Source: Flavobacteriales bacterium UBA2040
GTDB taxonomy: Bacteria; Bacteroidota; Bacteroidia; Flavobacteriales_D; Crocinitomicaceae
NCBI GenBank assembly: GCA_002332715.1
Contig: DDBE01000173.1
Coordinates: 17,738-29,775 of the forward strand
DNA length: 12,038 bases
Reading direction: 5' to 3'
Below are positions 1 through 8,062 of this stretch, in pieces. The position numbers and the translations under genes are program-made. Under the pieces are notes generated by a model that saw only the letters and a program-made list of their open reading frames with translations, ran no database searches and had not been told where the DNA came from. Position 1 is the first letter of the stretch. Each line of letters begins with the position of its first letter.

Positions 1-720
1 GTGGATCTCGACGATTTTGACACCGATGAAATTTGCTATGACCAATTGATCGTTTGGTCACCAGAAGATGAAGAAATTGTAGGCGGATATCGTTTTATAG
101 AGTGCGCCGACGCTTTGAAAGACTTACCTGAACAAATACATCTTTCTACGGCACATTATTTCCGTTTTTCTGAGAAATTTATAAAAGATTATCTTCCACA
201 TACCATTGAATTAGGACGTTCATGGGTGCAACCCAATTTTCAACCTTCGGTCAATCCGCGGAAAGGACTTTTTGCTTTGGACAATATTTGGGACGGACTT
301 GGAGCGATTGTAAATACACGAAGTCATCTGAAGTATTTCTTTGGAAAAGTGACCATGTATCCTACTTATAATCAAGAATGTCGTAATATCCTATTGTATT
401 TCATGCATTTGTTTTTCCCAGATAAAGAGGAATTAATACGACCTTATCAACCACTTTTGATCGCACATGCTCAAATGAGTTACACGCAATTGTTTTCCGG
501 TGAAGATTTTAAAGAGGACTTTAAAATTTTGAATAGTTATCTCAGAGAACGAGGCGAATTTGTTCCACCACTCGTGAATATATACATGAATCTTTCTCCG
601 ACGATGAAAACATTCGGAACTGCCGTAAATCCAGATTTTGGAAATGTTGAGGAAACTGGAATATTGGTGACTTTTGACGATATTTACGATGAAAAGAAAG
701 AAAGACATGTCAATTACTAA
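1..720 (+). CDS. GNAT-family N-acyltransferase, OlsB/hemolysin type (5' partial)
   Basis: The visible 239 residues resemble the acetyltransferase family that includes OlsB (ornithine lipid N-acyltransferase) and GlsB (glycine lipid N-acyltransferase). These enzymes move a hydroxy-acyl chain from acyl carrier protein to an amino acid at the inner membrane. Seen in the sequence: a core strand IVGGYRF (26-32), the acyl-binding segment ELGRSWVQP (70-78), FGKVTMYPTY (114-123), and the C-terminal block PPLVNIYMNL (189-198) followed by NPDFGNVEETG, which matches the family's usual ending. The frame is open at base 1, where GTG is probably an internal codon; related proteins usually have more residues before this core, so the true start lies outside the window. 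The gene overlaps the next one by 14 bases, which suggests translational coupling. The amino-acid substrate cannot be read from the sequence. Confidence 0.85.
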   Translation: MDLDDFDTDEICYDQLIVWSPEDEEIVGGYRFIECADALKDLPEQIHLSTAHYFRFSEKFIKDYLPHTIELGRSWVQPNFQPSVNPRKGLFALDNIWDGLGAIVNTRSHLKYFFGKVTMYPTYNQECRNILLYFMHLFFPDKEELIRPYQPLLIAHAQMSYTQLFSGEDFKEDFKILNSYLRERGEFVPPLVNIYMNLSPTMKTFGTAVNPDFGNVEETGILVTFDDIYDEKKERHVNY

Positions 721-1360
721 GTTTTTATTCATTTTTTCCATTGTTTTGGGAATTCAGGTTCAAGCACAAGATTCTTATCAAGTTGCCTTTTTGAAATACA
801 ATGGCGGTGGTGATTATTATGCCAACCCGACTTCATTGCCCAACTTGGTTAACTTTTGTAATTCAAATTTGGGGACGAAAATTTCGAAGAGTGTACCTTA
901 TGTAGATGTTGCCTCGGCAGATTTGTTCCTCTACCCTTTTGTACACATGACGGGGCACGGAAATGTCGTTTTCTCTCAAGCTGAAGCGGACAACCTCCGA
1001 ACATACTTGTACTCCGGTGGATTTCTGCACATTGACGACAATTACGGAATGGATGAATTCATTCGTGTTGAAATTAAGAAGCTTTTCCCGAACAAGGAAT
1101 TGATTGAATTACCGCCTAATCATCCTATTTTTCATCAGAAATACGATTTTAATGGCTTGCCTAAAATTCACGAGCACGACGATAAACGAGCACAAGCTTT
1201 TGCTATTATTGAAAATGGACGTGTAATTTGTTTGTATACCTATGAAACCGATTTAGGCGACGGTTGGGAAGACGCAGCTGTACACAATGATTCTCCTTTA
1301 AAGAGAGCTCAGGCCTTGCAAATGGGGGCAAATATTCTGATGTATACTTTCATGAAATAA
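707..1360 (+). CDS. Secreted DUF4159 domain protein
   Basis: This 217-residue protein has an N-terminal signal peptide (hydrophobic FLFIFSIVLGI, cleavage likely after VQAQ near residue 21), so it should be periplasmic or surface-located. The rest matches DUF4159, a family of unknown function common in Bacteroidota. Recognisable blocks are KYNGGGDYYANP (30-41), YPFVHMTGHG (76-85), GGFLHIDDNYGMD (104-116), LPKIHEHD (151-158) and DLGDGWED (182-189). The many conserved His and Asp residues and the glutamine-amidotransferase-like fold usually suggested for the family point to a binding or enzymatic role, but none is established. The ATG at 707 follows an AG-rich stretch (GAAAGAAAGAC). An in-frame ATG at 689 would add MKRKKD and also gives a good signal peptide, so the start is not certain. 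The start lies inside the upstream acyltransferase gene, so the two probably share a transcript. Confidence 0.9.
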   Translation: MSITKFLFIFSIVLGIQVQAQDSYQVAFLKYNGGGDYYANPTSLPNLVNFCNSNLGTKISKSVPYVDVASADLFLYPFVHMTGHGNVVFSQAEADNLRTYLYSGGFLHIDDNYGMDEFIRVEIKKLFPNKELIELPPNHPIFHQKYDFNGLPKIHEHDDKRAQAFAIIENGRVICLYTYETDLGDGWEDAAVHNDSPLKRAQALQMGANILMYTFMK

Positions 1361-1405
1361 GATTGGTTTCTTATTGAACAACAAAATAAGCGTTTTCAGA
1401 TCCAA

Positions 1406-1546
1406 TGCGAATCCATCATTTCCATCCGCATTGAAACCTACAAACATTAAACTACCTGCTATAACTTGTGCTTTAGCTTCTTGACCACTCCAAAAATGAA
1501 AGAAAAGAACAATAAGAATTTAACAGAAAGCGCAGAGAAATTTCAT
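1406..1546 (-). pseudogene. Broken 5' end of a secreted-protein gene (in-frame stop in signal peptide)
   Basis: Reading the minus strand from ATG at 1546, the frame gives MKFLCAFC, then TAA (1520-1522), then without a frame change ILIVLFFHFW, GQEAKAQVIAGS and LMFVGFNADGNDGFA, ending near 1406. Bridging the stop gives a normal signal peptide with a plausible cleavage site (AKA-Q). It is followed by a segment like the N-terminal start of many secreted Bacteroidota proteins (pattern G-D/S-l-x-F-V-G-F-N-x-D-G-x-D-x-F-A, often on proteins with lamin-tail or type 9 secretion domains). After GFA the resemblance stops: the frame runs on to a stop at 1298-1300, antisense to the DUF4159 gene. I infer a gene remnant that lost its 3' part and gained a stop. 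The family match is from memory, so confidence is moderate. It could instead be a chance resemblance or a sequencing error in a short gene. Confidence 0.45.
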
Positions 1547-1594
1547 AAAACTATATTGGGACTAACAAGTTATGACCTTTTTCACAACTCTACG

Positions 1595-1649
1595 AAAAAA
1601 ATAACAAAAAAAACGAGTCCTTCCAAAAATTATCAGAACGACTCGTTTT
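1595..1649 (-). terminator. Rho-independent terminator of the ECF sigma gene
   Basis: A perfect 10-bp inverted repeat, AAAACGAGTC (1610-1619) and GACTCGTTTT (1640-1649), encloses a 20-base loop. Read on the minus strand, the hairpin is followed by a T-rich run (complement of 1595-1609), as expected for an intrinsic terminator. It lies 21 bases beyond the sigma factor stop codon. On the plus strand only four T residues follow the stem, so it is probably weaker in that direction, although it could also stop transcripts from the DUF4159 gene. Confidence 0.8.
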
Positions 1650-1669
1650 CAGTGTTTTAACTGGGAATC

Positions 1670-2269
1670 CTAGGCGAAATCTAAAGCGATATTGTTTTCA
1701 TCCATGATCTTACGCATGTTGATGAGTGCATATCGCATACGACCAAGTGCAGTGTTGATGGAAATTTCTTTCGCCTCAGCGATATCTTTGAAACTCATGT
1801 CTTGAAACAAGCGCATGATTAATATCTCTTTTTGAGCTGCAGGAAGATGGTCGATTAATTCAACCGCTTGCTTTTCCATTTCCGCTTTTGTGATAACCTC
1901 TTCAATATTTGAATCTTCCAACTTCAAGGTATGAAATATGTTGTAATCATCTGACTTGGACGAACTCTCTGAAATCAATTTGATTTTCTTGTTGCGGCGG
2001 AAATGATCGATGACCATGTTTTGCGCGATACGCAATGCCCAAGGCAGAAACTTACCTTCCTCGTTGTAGTTCCCCAACTTCATCGTATTGATGATTTTGA
2101 TAAACACCTCTTGGAAAATATCTTCAGCCAAAGCTGGATTTTTAATTTTCAAATAGATAGAACGGTAAACACGATCTTTATGCCGAAGCATAAGCGTTTC
2201 GAATGCTTTTTCACTACCGTTAATATATTGAGATACTAAAACGCTGTCATGTTGTTCTTTCAAAGACAT
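1670..2269 (-). CDS. RNA polymerase sigma factor, ECF (sigma-70 family)
   Basis: This 199-residue protein has the two-domain layout of extracytoplasmic-function sigma factors, which direct core RNA polymerase to specific promoters. Sigma region 2 spans about 25-95: AEDIFQEVFIKI (48-59) is the core-binding helix, and FLPWALRIAQNMVIDHFRRNKK (split at 74-95) is the -10 recognition region. Region 4 spans about 134-186, with the helix-turn-helix SFKDIAEAKEISINTALGR. The ATG at 2269 was chosen because the conserved N-terminus begins there; an ATG at 2278 and a longer non-ATG frame to 2299 are also possible. No anti-sigma gene is adjacent: a terminator follows downstream and a barrel-like gene lies upstream. 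Control is therefore unknown. A possible -7 element, TACACTTG (complement of 2310-2317), lies about 40 bases upstream, but I see no matching -33 element. Confidence 0.92.
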   Translation of the reverse strand: MSLKEQHDSVLVSQYINGSEKAFETLMLRHKDRVYRSIYLKIKNPALAEDIFQEVFIKIINTMKLGNYNEEGKFLPWALRIAQNMVIDHFRRNKKIKLISESSSKSDDYNIFHTLKLEDSNIEEVITKAEMEKQAVELIDHLPAAQKEILIMRLFQDMSFKDIAEAKEISINTALGRMRYALINMRKIMDENNIALDFA

Positions 2270-2432
2270 AGTACACATTTTTAACTTGTTAATAACCAAT
2301 GATTTAAATCAAGTGTAAAAATGTATCTATACGCGTTTTGTTTTTTGTTTGAATTGCTAATGTATGACAATGGTTCGAAACTGCCAAATAAAATTTAAAT
2401 TTAAATTCTTTATGATTTGCTGAAACTCCCTA

Positions 2433-3101
2433 TTAAAAGGCGAATCCAAGCTTTACACCAAGTGTCAACCAAGGACGAAGTCTTTTTGAATCGACGATGG
2501 CAAATTCTGTTTGACCTGTGATTGGGTTGTACACGTCTGTATATTGACTGTATTTATTTGCTGCAATACCCACTCCACCAAAATAATCGATGAAAATTTT
2601 ATCGTCAAAGAAGTATACGTACCCAACGGATATTCTAAAGTTTGCACGTGATTTTGATTCTTCTATAGGCGCACTAAAAGGTGACCCTCCAAATTCGGAA
2701 TGATAATATCTGTATTTGAATTCTGGTGCAAAATAAAACTCATCAGATGCAGCATACGGATAATATCTAAATCCTAAACCGAAACTATAGCCCAACAATG
2801 AAGTTTTATTATCATCGACAAAGAAACCTTCATCTTCAAAAAGTACAGACCCCATATAATCATCGATGGTCATTCCCAATCCAATCTCTGCAGAAATGTT
2901 TTTTCCAAGTCCTCTTTCATAATATAAGCTGATATCTCCCGTAAATGGCTCCAACAAGCTTAATTTCACTAAGTTTTCAGCCGTATTCTCTACTTCCGTT
3001 TTTTCGGATTGATTAAAAACAACAACTTTTGGTTCGTCCTGTGAATAAGCTACTTGACAAACACTAATAAGCAAGGTGAAGAGAAAGATTATTTTTATCA
3101 T
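2433..3101 (-). CDS. Exported beta-barrel-like outer membrane protein
   Basis: This 222-residue protein begins with a clear signal peptide (MIKIIFLFTLLISVCQVAYS, cleavage before QDEPK). The rest alternates polar and aromatic or small hydrophobic residues in short strands: ISLYYERGLG, SFGLGFRYYPY, FYFAPEFKYRYYHS, NFRISVGYVYFF and WLTLGVKLGFAF. The C-terminal residue is phenylalanine, a typical barrel-insertion signature. I infer an 8-to-10-strand barrel in the outer membrane, of the loosely defined Bacteroidota family often annotated as outer membrane beta-barrel protein. No ligand or enzyme motif is visible. ATG at 3101 is the first proper start; the frame extends to a TTG at 3110. It is transcribed toward the sigma factor gene, 163 bases away with no hairpin between, so read-through is possible. 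It diverges from the exported protein gene starting at 3182. Confidence 0.85.
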   Translation of the reverse strand: MIKIIFLFTLLISVCQVAYSQDEPKVVVFNQSEKTEVENTAENLVKLSLLEPFTGDISLYYERGLGKNISAEIGLGMTIDDYMGSVLFEDEGFFVDDNKTSLLGYSFGLGFRYYPYAASDEFYFAPEFKYRYYHSEFGGSPFSAPIEESKSRANFRISVGYVYFFDDKIFIDYFGGVGIAANKYSQYTDVYNPITGQTEFAIVDSKRLRPWLTLGVKLGFAF

Positions 3102-3144
3102 GGATGGCAAGTGGTAATTAGACGATTAATTTATTAAATTCACG

Positions 3145-3152
3145 CAAATATA
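3145..3152 (-). promoter_or_regulatory. Candidate Bacteroidota -7 promoter element
   Basis: The minus strand reads TATATTTG, an exact match to the Bacteroidota primary sigma factor -7 consensus TAnnTTTG. It lies 43 bases upstream of the barrel protein ATG at 3101, implying a leader of roughly 35-40 bases. I found no TTTG -33 box at the expected 17-23-base spacing in this AT-rich region, so the site is a candidate only. Confidence 0.4.
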
Positions 3153-3181
3153 AATATTTTAACTAATTGAACTTATTAATT

Positions 3182-4819
3182 ATGAAATTGAAAAAAATCT
3201 TACCCATTTTTGCCGTCGTTGCTTGTTCTTTAGCGAACGCACAAGAGGTTACCGTCGTTAATGGCACCCCTTTTGAGATGAACAAACGTGGCGAAAGCAT
3301 CCAACGCGTTTTAAATACAGATAGAAATGATTTTAGCTTTCTTACTTTAAGAGGAAGAAAAAATTTCCGTGTGGTGTCTTTGGATGAAAAATTGAAAATG
3401 GATGTTTCGAAAGAGCTTGAACTTCCTTCAATTGGTAAAAAAGAAGTGAAATATGTAGACGCAGGTCAAATCGGTGAAACAACTTACTTCTTTTCTCAAT
3501 ATTTCGATAGAAAGGCAGACCAAGTCACTTTATATGCATCTGATTTAGATATTAAAAAAGGAAAATTCAACGAGCATTATGAAGCAATGGTTGTTAAAGA
3601 CAAAAACTTCGGAATGTTCTCTCGTCCTTTTCAAGTTATCAGAAGTTTGGATTCAACGAAAATCATGTTTATCTGCACGTATCCTGCAAAAAGCAAAGAG
3701 AATGCAAGAATCGCAGTCAAAGTAACTGACAATAGCTTGAATGAGTTATGGAAAAATGACATCATTTTTGATCAAGAAAATAGAGATTTCACGGTCTTAG
3801 ACTATTTGATTGATTCCAAAGGAAATCTACACATGTCTGTTTCGAACCGCCTTGAAAACAAAGAGAAAAAAGCAAAACAATCGAAAGGAAGATATTATGT
3901 ATCCATATACTCATACTATCCAGATGAAGAGAAATTAAAGGAATATGAAATTGGATTTAAAGATGAAATCATTCTTACAGCTCACCTTGAATTGAACGTT
4001 GTAAATGAAATAATTTGCACCGGATTCTACGCTGAAGGTAAATTTTTTGATGCTGGAATGAAAGGATTCTATTTCTTAAGAATCGACCCTACAACGCAAA
4101 AGGTTACTAGTTCAAATATTTCTCCTTTCGATAAAAAATTCTTGGGAAAATTGATGAACGAAAGACGTGCAGAAAAAGGCAAAGGTATTAGCGGTTACGT
4201 TGTGCGAAACACGTATGCGCGTGCAGATGGCGGAATGACTGTAGTTGCTGAGTATTATTTATACCAAGAAGTTAAAGATCAAGACGGAAACGTGGTAAAA
4301 CAGATTTGGACCTATGGAAATGTATTGGTATTCTTCCTTGATGCCGAAGGGAAAATGAAGACATACTCAATTCTAAAGAAAAACCAAATATGTTCTACAA
4401 AAGGAACTATAGGGTCTCTAATGGCACTTGCTGGCGCAACAACTACACCTGGAGCGCATGAACTACCTTATTATGGTATCGGAACGATGATGAAGGACGA
4501 TAAGTTATATTTGATTTATAATGAAAATCCAAAAAATGAATTGCGTTTGAAAGAAGATAAGAAACCAAAATCTGTTCGTGAGAATTCTTCTGAAACAGTG
4601 TTGGTGATTTTCGAAGATGATGGTTCTATTGAATCAAATGTATTGTTCAAATCGAAAGACAAAAAATCTGGATACAAGATGCCAGTTATGCCGAGATACG
4701 CCTTCAAATATTCTGAAAACGGATTGCTTGTTATTGGTAAGAGAGGCAAACAAGCAAGAATTGTTGACATTCAACTGGGAGATGATAAAAAGACTTCTAA
4801 AAAGAAAAAGAAAAAATAG
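3182..4819 (+). CDS. Exported protein of unknown function with lysine-rich C-terminal tail
   Basis: I do not recognise a named family. The 545-residue protein starts with a good signal peptide (MKLKKILPIFAVVACSLANA, cleavage before QEVTVV), so it acts in the periplasm or outside the cell. ATG at 3182 fits this peptide; an upstream TTG at 3167 would add five residues and is less likely. The body is a long series of short beta-strand-like stretches with repeated patterns of the type DSTKIMFICTYP, KGNLHMSVSNRL and DDKLYLIYNENP. That suggests a beta-propeller-like fold, but this is inference. No transmembrane segment, catalytic motif or type 9 sorting domain is visible. The last eleven residues, DKKTSKKKKKK, form a strongly basic tail, which is unusual for an exported protein. 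The gene stands alone between a divergent promoter region and a strong terminator. Confidence 0.9.
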   Translation: MKLKKILPIFAVVACSLANAQEVTVVNGTPFEMNKRGESIQRVLNTDRNDFSFLTLRGRKNFRVVSLDEKLKMDVSKELELPSIGKKEVKYVDAGQIGETTYFFSQYFDRKADQVTLYASDLDIKKGKFNEHYEAMVVKDKNFGMFSRPFQVIRSLDSTKIMFICTYPAKSKENARIAVKVTDNSLNELWKNDIIFDQENRDFTVLDYLIDSKGNLHMSVSNRLENKEKKAKQSKGRYYVSIYSYYPDEEKLKEYEIGFKDEIILTAHLELNVVNEIICTGFYAEGKFFDAGMKGFYFLRIDPTTQKVTSSNISPFDKKFLGKLMNERRAEKGKGISGYVVRNTYARADGGMTVVAEYYLYQEVKDQDGNVVKQIWTYGNVLVFFLDAEGKMKTYSILKKNQICSTKGTIGSLMALAGATTTPGAHELPYYGIGTMMKDDKLYLIYNENPKNELRLKEDKKPKSVRENSSETVLVIFEDDGSIESNVLFKSKDKKSGYKMPVMPRYAFKYSENGLLVIGKRGKQARIVDIQLGDDKKTSKKKKKK

Positions 4820-4838
4820 TTTAGCATTTTAAACTGTG

Positions 4839-4871
4839 AAAAGGTGGCTTGATCTCAAGTCACCTTTTTTT
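4839..4871 (+). terminator. Rho-independent terminator after the tailed exported protein gene
   Basis: A 13-bp stem, AAAAGGTGGCTTG (4839-4851) and CAAGTCACCTTTT (4856-4868), contains a single G-T wobble pair and a four-base loop (ATCT). The right arm runs directly into a T tract that ends at 4871. It lies 19 bases beyond the stop codon and isolates uvrA from upstream transcription. Confidence 0.92.
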
Positions 4872-4958
4872 GTAATCTTTTTGAAGCTATACCTTCATTT
4901 TTTTCTCAACCCTATTTTTTATACTACCTTTAAATTCTCTAAAAATTGACCTCCCGAA

Positions 4959-7739
4959 ATGGAAAAATGTATTGAAGTTAAAGGTGCCAGAGTTCATAAC
5001 CTAAAAAGTCTAGATGTAAAAATTCCACATGGTAAAATCACCGTGGTTACCGGACTTTCAGGTTCTGGAAAATCTTCCTTGGCTTTCGATACGCTATACG
5101 CCGAAGGACAAAGACGCTTTATAGAAAGTCTTTCCGCTTACGTGCGCCAATTTTTAGGGAAATTAGATAAACCTGAAACAGATTACATCAAAGGTATCGC
5201 TCCAGCTATTGCCATTGAACAAAAAGTAATTACAAGCAATCCGAGATCGACAGTAGGAACAACGACTGAGATATACGATTATATGAAAACCCTTTTCGCG
5301 AGAGTGGGGAAAACCATCGATCCTGAATCGGGTGAAGAGGTGAAAAAACACAATGTGCAGGATGTTCTGAATCTTTTGAAAGAACAAAAGCCGGACGAAA
5401 AAGCGATGATCCTCGCTCCTATTCTAGGATTTGAAAAGTATGGTATAGAGCGACAATTGAAATTGCTTTTCGATCAAGGTTACGCCCGACTGTATTTGAA
5501 AGGTGAAACAATTAGCCTGGAGGAGGTTCAAAAAAATTCACCGAAGAATATTTCTGAATCCCTTTTGCTGATTGATAGAATTGTCTGTCGTTTCGATACA
5601 GAAGAAGAGGAGTCGCGAATTGCTGACTCCATTCAATTGGCATTTGGCGAAGGAAGTGGTGAATGCACAATATTCTTCCCTAAACTAGATAAAACGTACA
5701 GCTATTCCAATAAATTCGAATTGTACGGTAAAGTTTTTCAGGAACCCAACGAACATTTTTTCACGTTCAATAATCCGCATGGAGCGTGCAGATCATGCGA
5801 AGGATTTGGACAAGTAATCGGAATTGATGAAAACCTGGTCATTCCAGATCGATCAAAAAGTGTTTACGACGGTGCAATTGCTTGTTGGAAAGGCGATTCC
5901 ATGGGCGAATATTTGAACCAACTCGTGATGAGTGCCAAGAAATTCGACTTTCCCATTCATCGACCGATTGACGATTTGACAGAAAAAGAAGTTCAATTGT
6001 TGTGGGACGGAAATGAGTATTTTGATGGCCTCCACAAATTCTTCAAATTCCTAGAATCGCAAACATATAAGATTCAATACCGTGTTATGCTTTCTCGCTA
6101 CCGAGGAAAAACGGCGTGTAAGGAATGCCAAGGTTCTCGTCTTCGAGGTGATGCCAACTATGTGAAAATAGAGGGTAAATCGATTACCGATATCGTCCTG
6201 TTGCCAATAGAAGATGCCCTAGTTTTCTTTGAAGGATTGAATTTAATAAATCAAGATGCGCAGGTTGCCAAAAGAATTCTTCCTGAAATCGTAAGCCGTA
6301 TGCAATTTCTGTGTGAAGTTGGGTTGGGTTATTTAACGCTGAATCGTTCTGCCAATTCATTGTCTGGCGGAGAATCGCAACGGATCAACTTAGCGACTTC
6401 TTTGGGAAGCAATTTGGTTGGTTCGATGTACATACTCGATGAACCCTCCATTGGTTTGCACCCAAGAGACACAGCACGATTGGTCAAAGTTTTGAAAAAT
6501 CTTCGTGATTTGGGCAATACCGTAATCATTGTTGAACACGAAGAAGACATCATGAAAGCGGCAGATGAGATTTTGGATATTGGCCCCGGCGCAGGTCGAT
6601 ACGGTGGCGAACTCGTTTTTCAAGGAGATCACATGGCTTTATTGAAAGCTAAAAACAGTTTAACAGCAGACTATTTACTTGAAAAAGAAAAAATTGAAGT
6701 CCCAAAAAAACGTCGTGTACAAAAAAACAAAATTGAAATATACGGAGCTCGGAAGAACAACTTGAAAAACATTGATGTCAATATTCCGCTCAATAATTTG
6801 GTTTGTGTGACAGGTGTGAGTGGATCAGGAAAATCTACTTTAATTCGCGACATCCTCTATCCTGGTGTTCGTGGTCATTTAGGAATTGTATCAAGCAATC
6901 CGAATGGTGCATACAAATCGATAAGTGGAGAATTGAGTCAGATAAAAACAGTTGAATTCGTGGACCAGAATCCAATTGGAAAATCGTCGCGAAGCAATCC
7001 AGCAACCTATGTGAAGGCTTTCGATGATATCCGAGATTTATTTTCGCGTGTTCCTTTGGCTAAAAATAGAGGTTACAAACCCGGCTTTTTCTCCTTTAAC
7101 GTCGATGGTGGTCGTTGTGAAATGTGCGAAGGTGAAGGCGAAATTACAGTTGGAATGCAATTCATGGCCGATGTTCATTTGCCCTGCGAAATCTGCGAAG
7201 GTACAAGATACAAACAAGAGACCTTGGAAGTGGAACTGATGGACATCAACATCGCGCAATTACTCGCCATGGACATCGACGAAGCTGTTGAATTCTTCAA
7301 AAAAGGTGCTGGAAAAACAGAACAAAAAATTGTCGAAAAACTACAACCTCTTTTAGACGTAGGACTTGGATATTTGCAACTCGGACAATCTTCTAGCACA
7401 CTTTCGGGTGGTGAGGCGCAACGGGTTAAATTGGCTTCTTTCCTCGCAAAAGGCTCCAATGCTGACACTACGCTTTTCATATTCGACGAACCGACAACAG
7501 GTTTACATTTTCATGACGTAAAAAAATTGGTAATCGCTTTTAATGCTTTGATTGACAACGGACATTCAGTTGTGGTCATTGAACACAATATGGACGTTAT
7601 CAAATGCGCCGATTACATAATAGATTTAGGCCCTGATGGAGGAAATAAAGGTGGAAACTTGGTGTTAACTGGTTCTCCAGAAGATATAGTGAGAGAGAAG
7701 CTCGGTTTTACAGGTGTTTATTTAAAGGAGAAACTTTAA
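4959..7739 (+). CDS. uvrA: Excinuclease ABC subunit A (UvrA)
   Basis: UvrA is the cytoplasmic ATPase dimer that recognises bulky DNA lesions and loads UvrB in nucleotide excision repair. The 926 residues are close to the usual length. The first ABC half has Walker [10 protein letters not shown] (32-40), signature LSGGESQR (468-475) and Walker B YILDEP (491-496). The second half has Walker [10 protein letters not shown] (619-627), signature LSGGEAQR (815-822) and Walker B LFIFDEP (839-845). The C-terminal zinc module is complete (C720, C723, C743, C746). In the first half, CxxC pairs are at C277/C280 and C387/C390, but the extra CxxC that E. coli UvrA has just before the FNNP segment is absent. 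The N-terminal text ([12 protein letters not shown]) fits the start at 4959. A strong terminator lies upstream, so it needs its own promoter; TACCTTTA at 4925-4932 is a weak candidate. Many Bacteroidota encode two UvrA paralogues, and I cannot tell whether this is the only one. Confidence 0.98.
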   Translation: MEKCIEVKGARVHNLKSLDVKIPHGKITVVTGLSGSGKSSLAFDTLYAEGQRRFIESLSAYVRQFLGKLDKPETDYIKGIAPAIAIEQKVITSNPRSTVGTTTEIYDYMKTLFARVGKTIDPESGEEVKKHNVQDVLNLLKEQKPDEKAMILAPILGFEKYGIERQLKLLFDQGYARLYLKGETISLEEVQKNSPKNISESLLLIDRIVCRFDTEEEESRIADSIQLAFGEGSGECTIFFPKLDKTYSYSNKFELYGKVFQEPNEHFFTFNNPHGACRSCEGFGQVIGIDENLVIPDRSKSVYDGAIACWKGDSMGEYLNQLVMSAKKFDFPIHRPIDDLTEKEVQLLWDGNEYFDGLHKFFKFLESQTYKIQYRVMLSRYRGKTACKECQGSRLRGDANYVKIEGKSITDIVLLPIEDALVFFEGLNLINQDAQVAKRILPEIVSRMQFLCEVGLGYLTLNRSANSLSGGESQRINLATSLGSNLVGSMYILDEPSIGLHPRDTARLVKVLKNLRDLGNTVIIVEHEEDIMKAADEILDIGPGAGRYGGELVFQGDHMALLKAKNSLTADYLLEKEKIEVPKKRRVQKNKIEIYGARKNNLKNIDVNIPLNNLVCVTGVSGSGKSTLIRDILYPGVRGHLGIVSSNPNGAYKSISGELSQIKTVEFVDQNPIGKSSRSNPATYVKAFDDIRDLFSRVPLAKNRGYKPGFFSFNVDGGRCEMCEGEGEITVGMQFMADVHLPCEICEGTRYKQETLEVELMDINIAQLLAMDIDEAVEFFKKGAGKTEQKIVEKLQPLLDVGLGYLQLGQSSSTLSGGEAQRVKLASFLAKGSNADTTLFIFDEPTTGLHFHDVKKLVIAFNALIDNGHSVVVIEHNMDVIKCADYIIDLGPDGGNKGGNLVLTGSPEDIVREKLGFTGVYLKEKL

Positions 7740-7778
7740 AATGAATGATTTAATTAATTATGCTGTAAAAAGAACCAT

Positions 7779-8054
7779 ATGATAAAATCCTTAAGCCTTC
7801 TCTTTTCTGCTATATTTGTTTTACAGGATCTGAAGCAAATTCAAGACAACTTCACCATAGCATTAAAAGGATATTTTGGATATTCCAAGCAAAGTCACAT
7901 GCATACTATGTATTTAAAAACCAAGTTAGATTCTAACAACATCAACTTCATGCCTTTTGCTTCACAGAGTCTTTTATCATTCCTAGAACTGTTGCCACGA
8001 TTAAGTGGTTGTAGATTATTTGAAGGAAAATCCCAAAGATTCTCGAATTCATAG
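7779..8054 (+). CDS. Doubtful small exported protein
   Basis: This 91-codon frame begins MIKSLSLLFSAIFVLQ, which looks like a bacterial signal peptide. The remainder (IQDNFTIALKGYFGYSK, then SLLSFLELLPRLSG) matches nothing I know and has no evident fold pattern. Its ATG overlaps the TGA of a 13-codon frame (7741-7782) that starts one base after the uvrA stop, an arrangement that could give translational coupling. Against it: it competes with an antisense frame over much of its length, and its second half lacks the composition of its neighbours. It may be the 5' end of a gene whose body was lost and replaced by unrelated sequence, or only a chance frame. Confidence 0.25.
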   Translation: MIKSLSLLFSAIFVLQDLKQIQDNFTIALKGYFGYSKQSHMHTMYLKTKLDSNNINFMPFASQSLLSFLELLPRLSGCRLFEGKSQRFSNS

Positions 8055-8062
8055 TGGTACTT
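7895..8062 (-). pseudogene. Possible antisense remnant with an HNH-nuclease-like segment
   Basis: The minus strand frame ending at TGA 7895-7897 reads KYHYEFENLWDFPSNN, then LQPLNRGNSSRNDKR, then LCEAKGMKLMLLESNLVFKY. The stretch NNLQPLNRG-NSSRNDKR resembles the C-terminal half of HNH-type nucleases (pattern N-L-Q-x-L, then N, then K/R-x-D-K), but the preceding His and the usual cysteine pairs are absent. There is no credible start codon: the frame stays open upstream into hydrophobic, low-complexity text. If real, it is a fragment. It overlaps the doubtful plus-strand frame 7779-8054, and at most one of the two is likely to mean anything. Confidence 0.18.

Noticed and set aside
1403..1433. 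Inverted repeat CAATGCG / CGCATTG with a 17-base loop, considered as a terminator
   Set aside because: The stem is only 7 bp, no T tract follows on either strand, and the bases coincide with codons of the inferred remnant.
1466..1660. Plus-strand frame of 64 codons in the gap after the DUF4159 gene
   Set aside because: It runs through the sigma-gene terminator hairpin, is biased to Lys, Asn and Ser as expected from A-rich non-coding DNA, and is antisense to the better-supported gene remnant.
2377..2430. Near-repeat GAAACTGCC / GAAACTCCC 45 bases apart
   Set aside because: Two nine-base copies with a mismatch, in an AT-rich gap, are within chance expectation and have no symmetry suggesting an operator.
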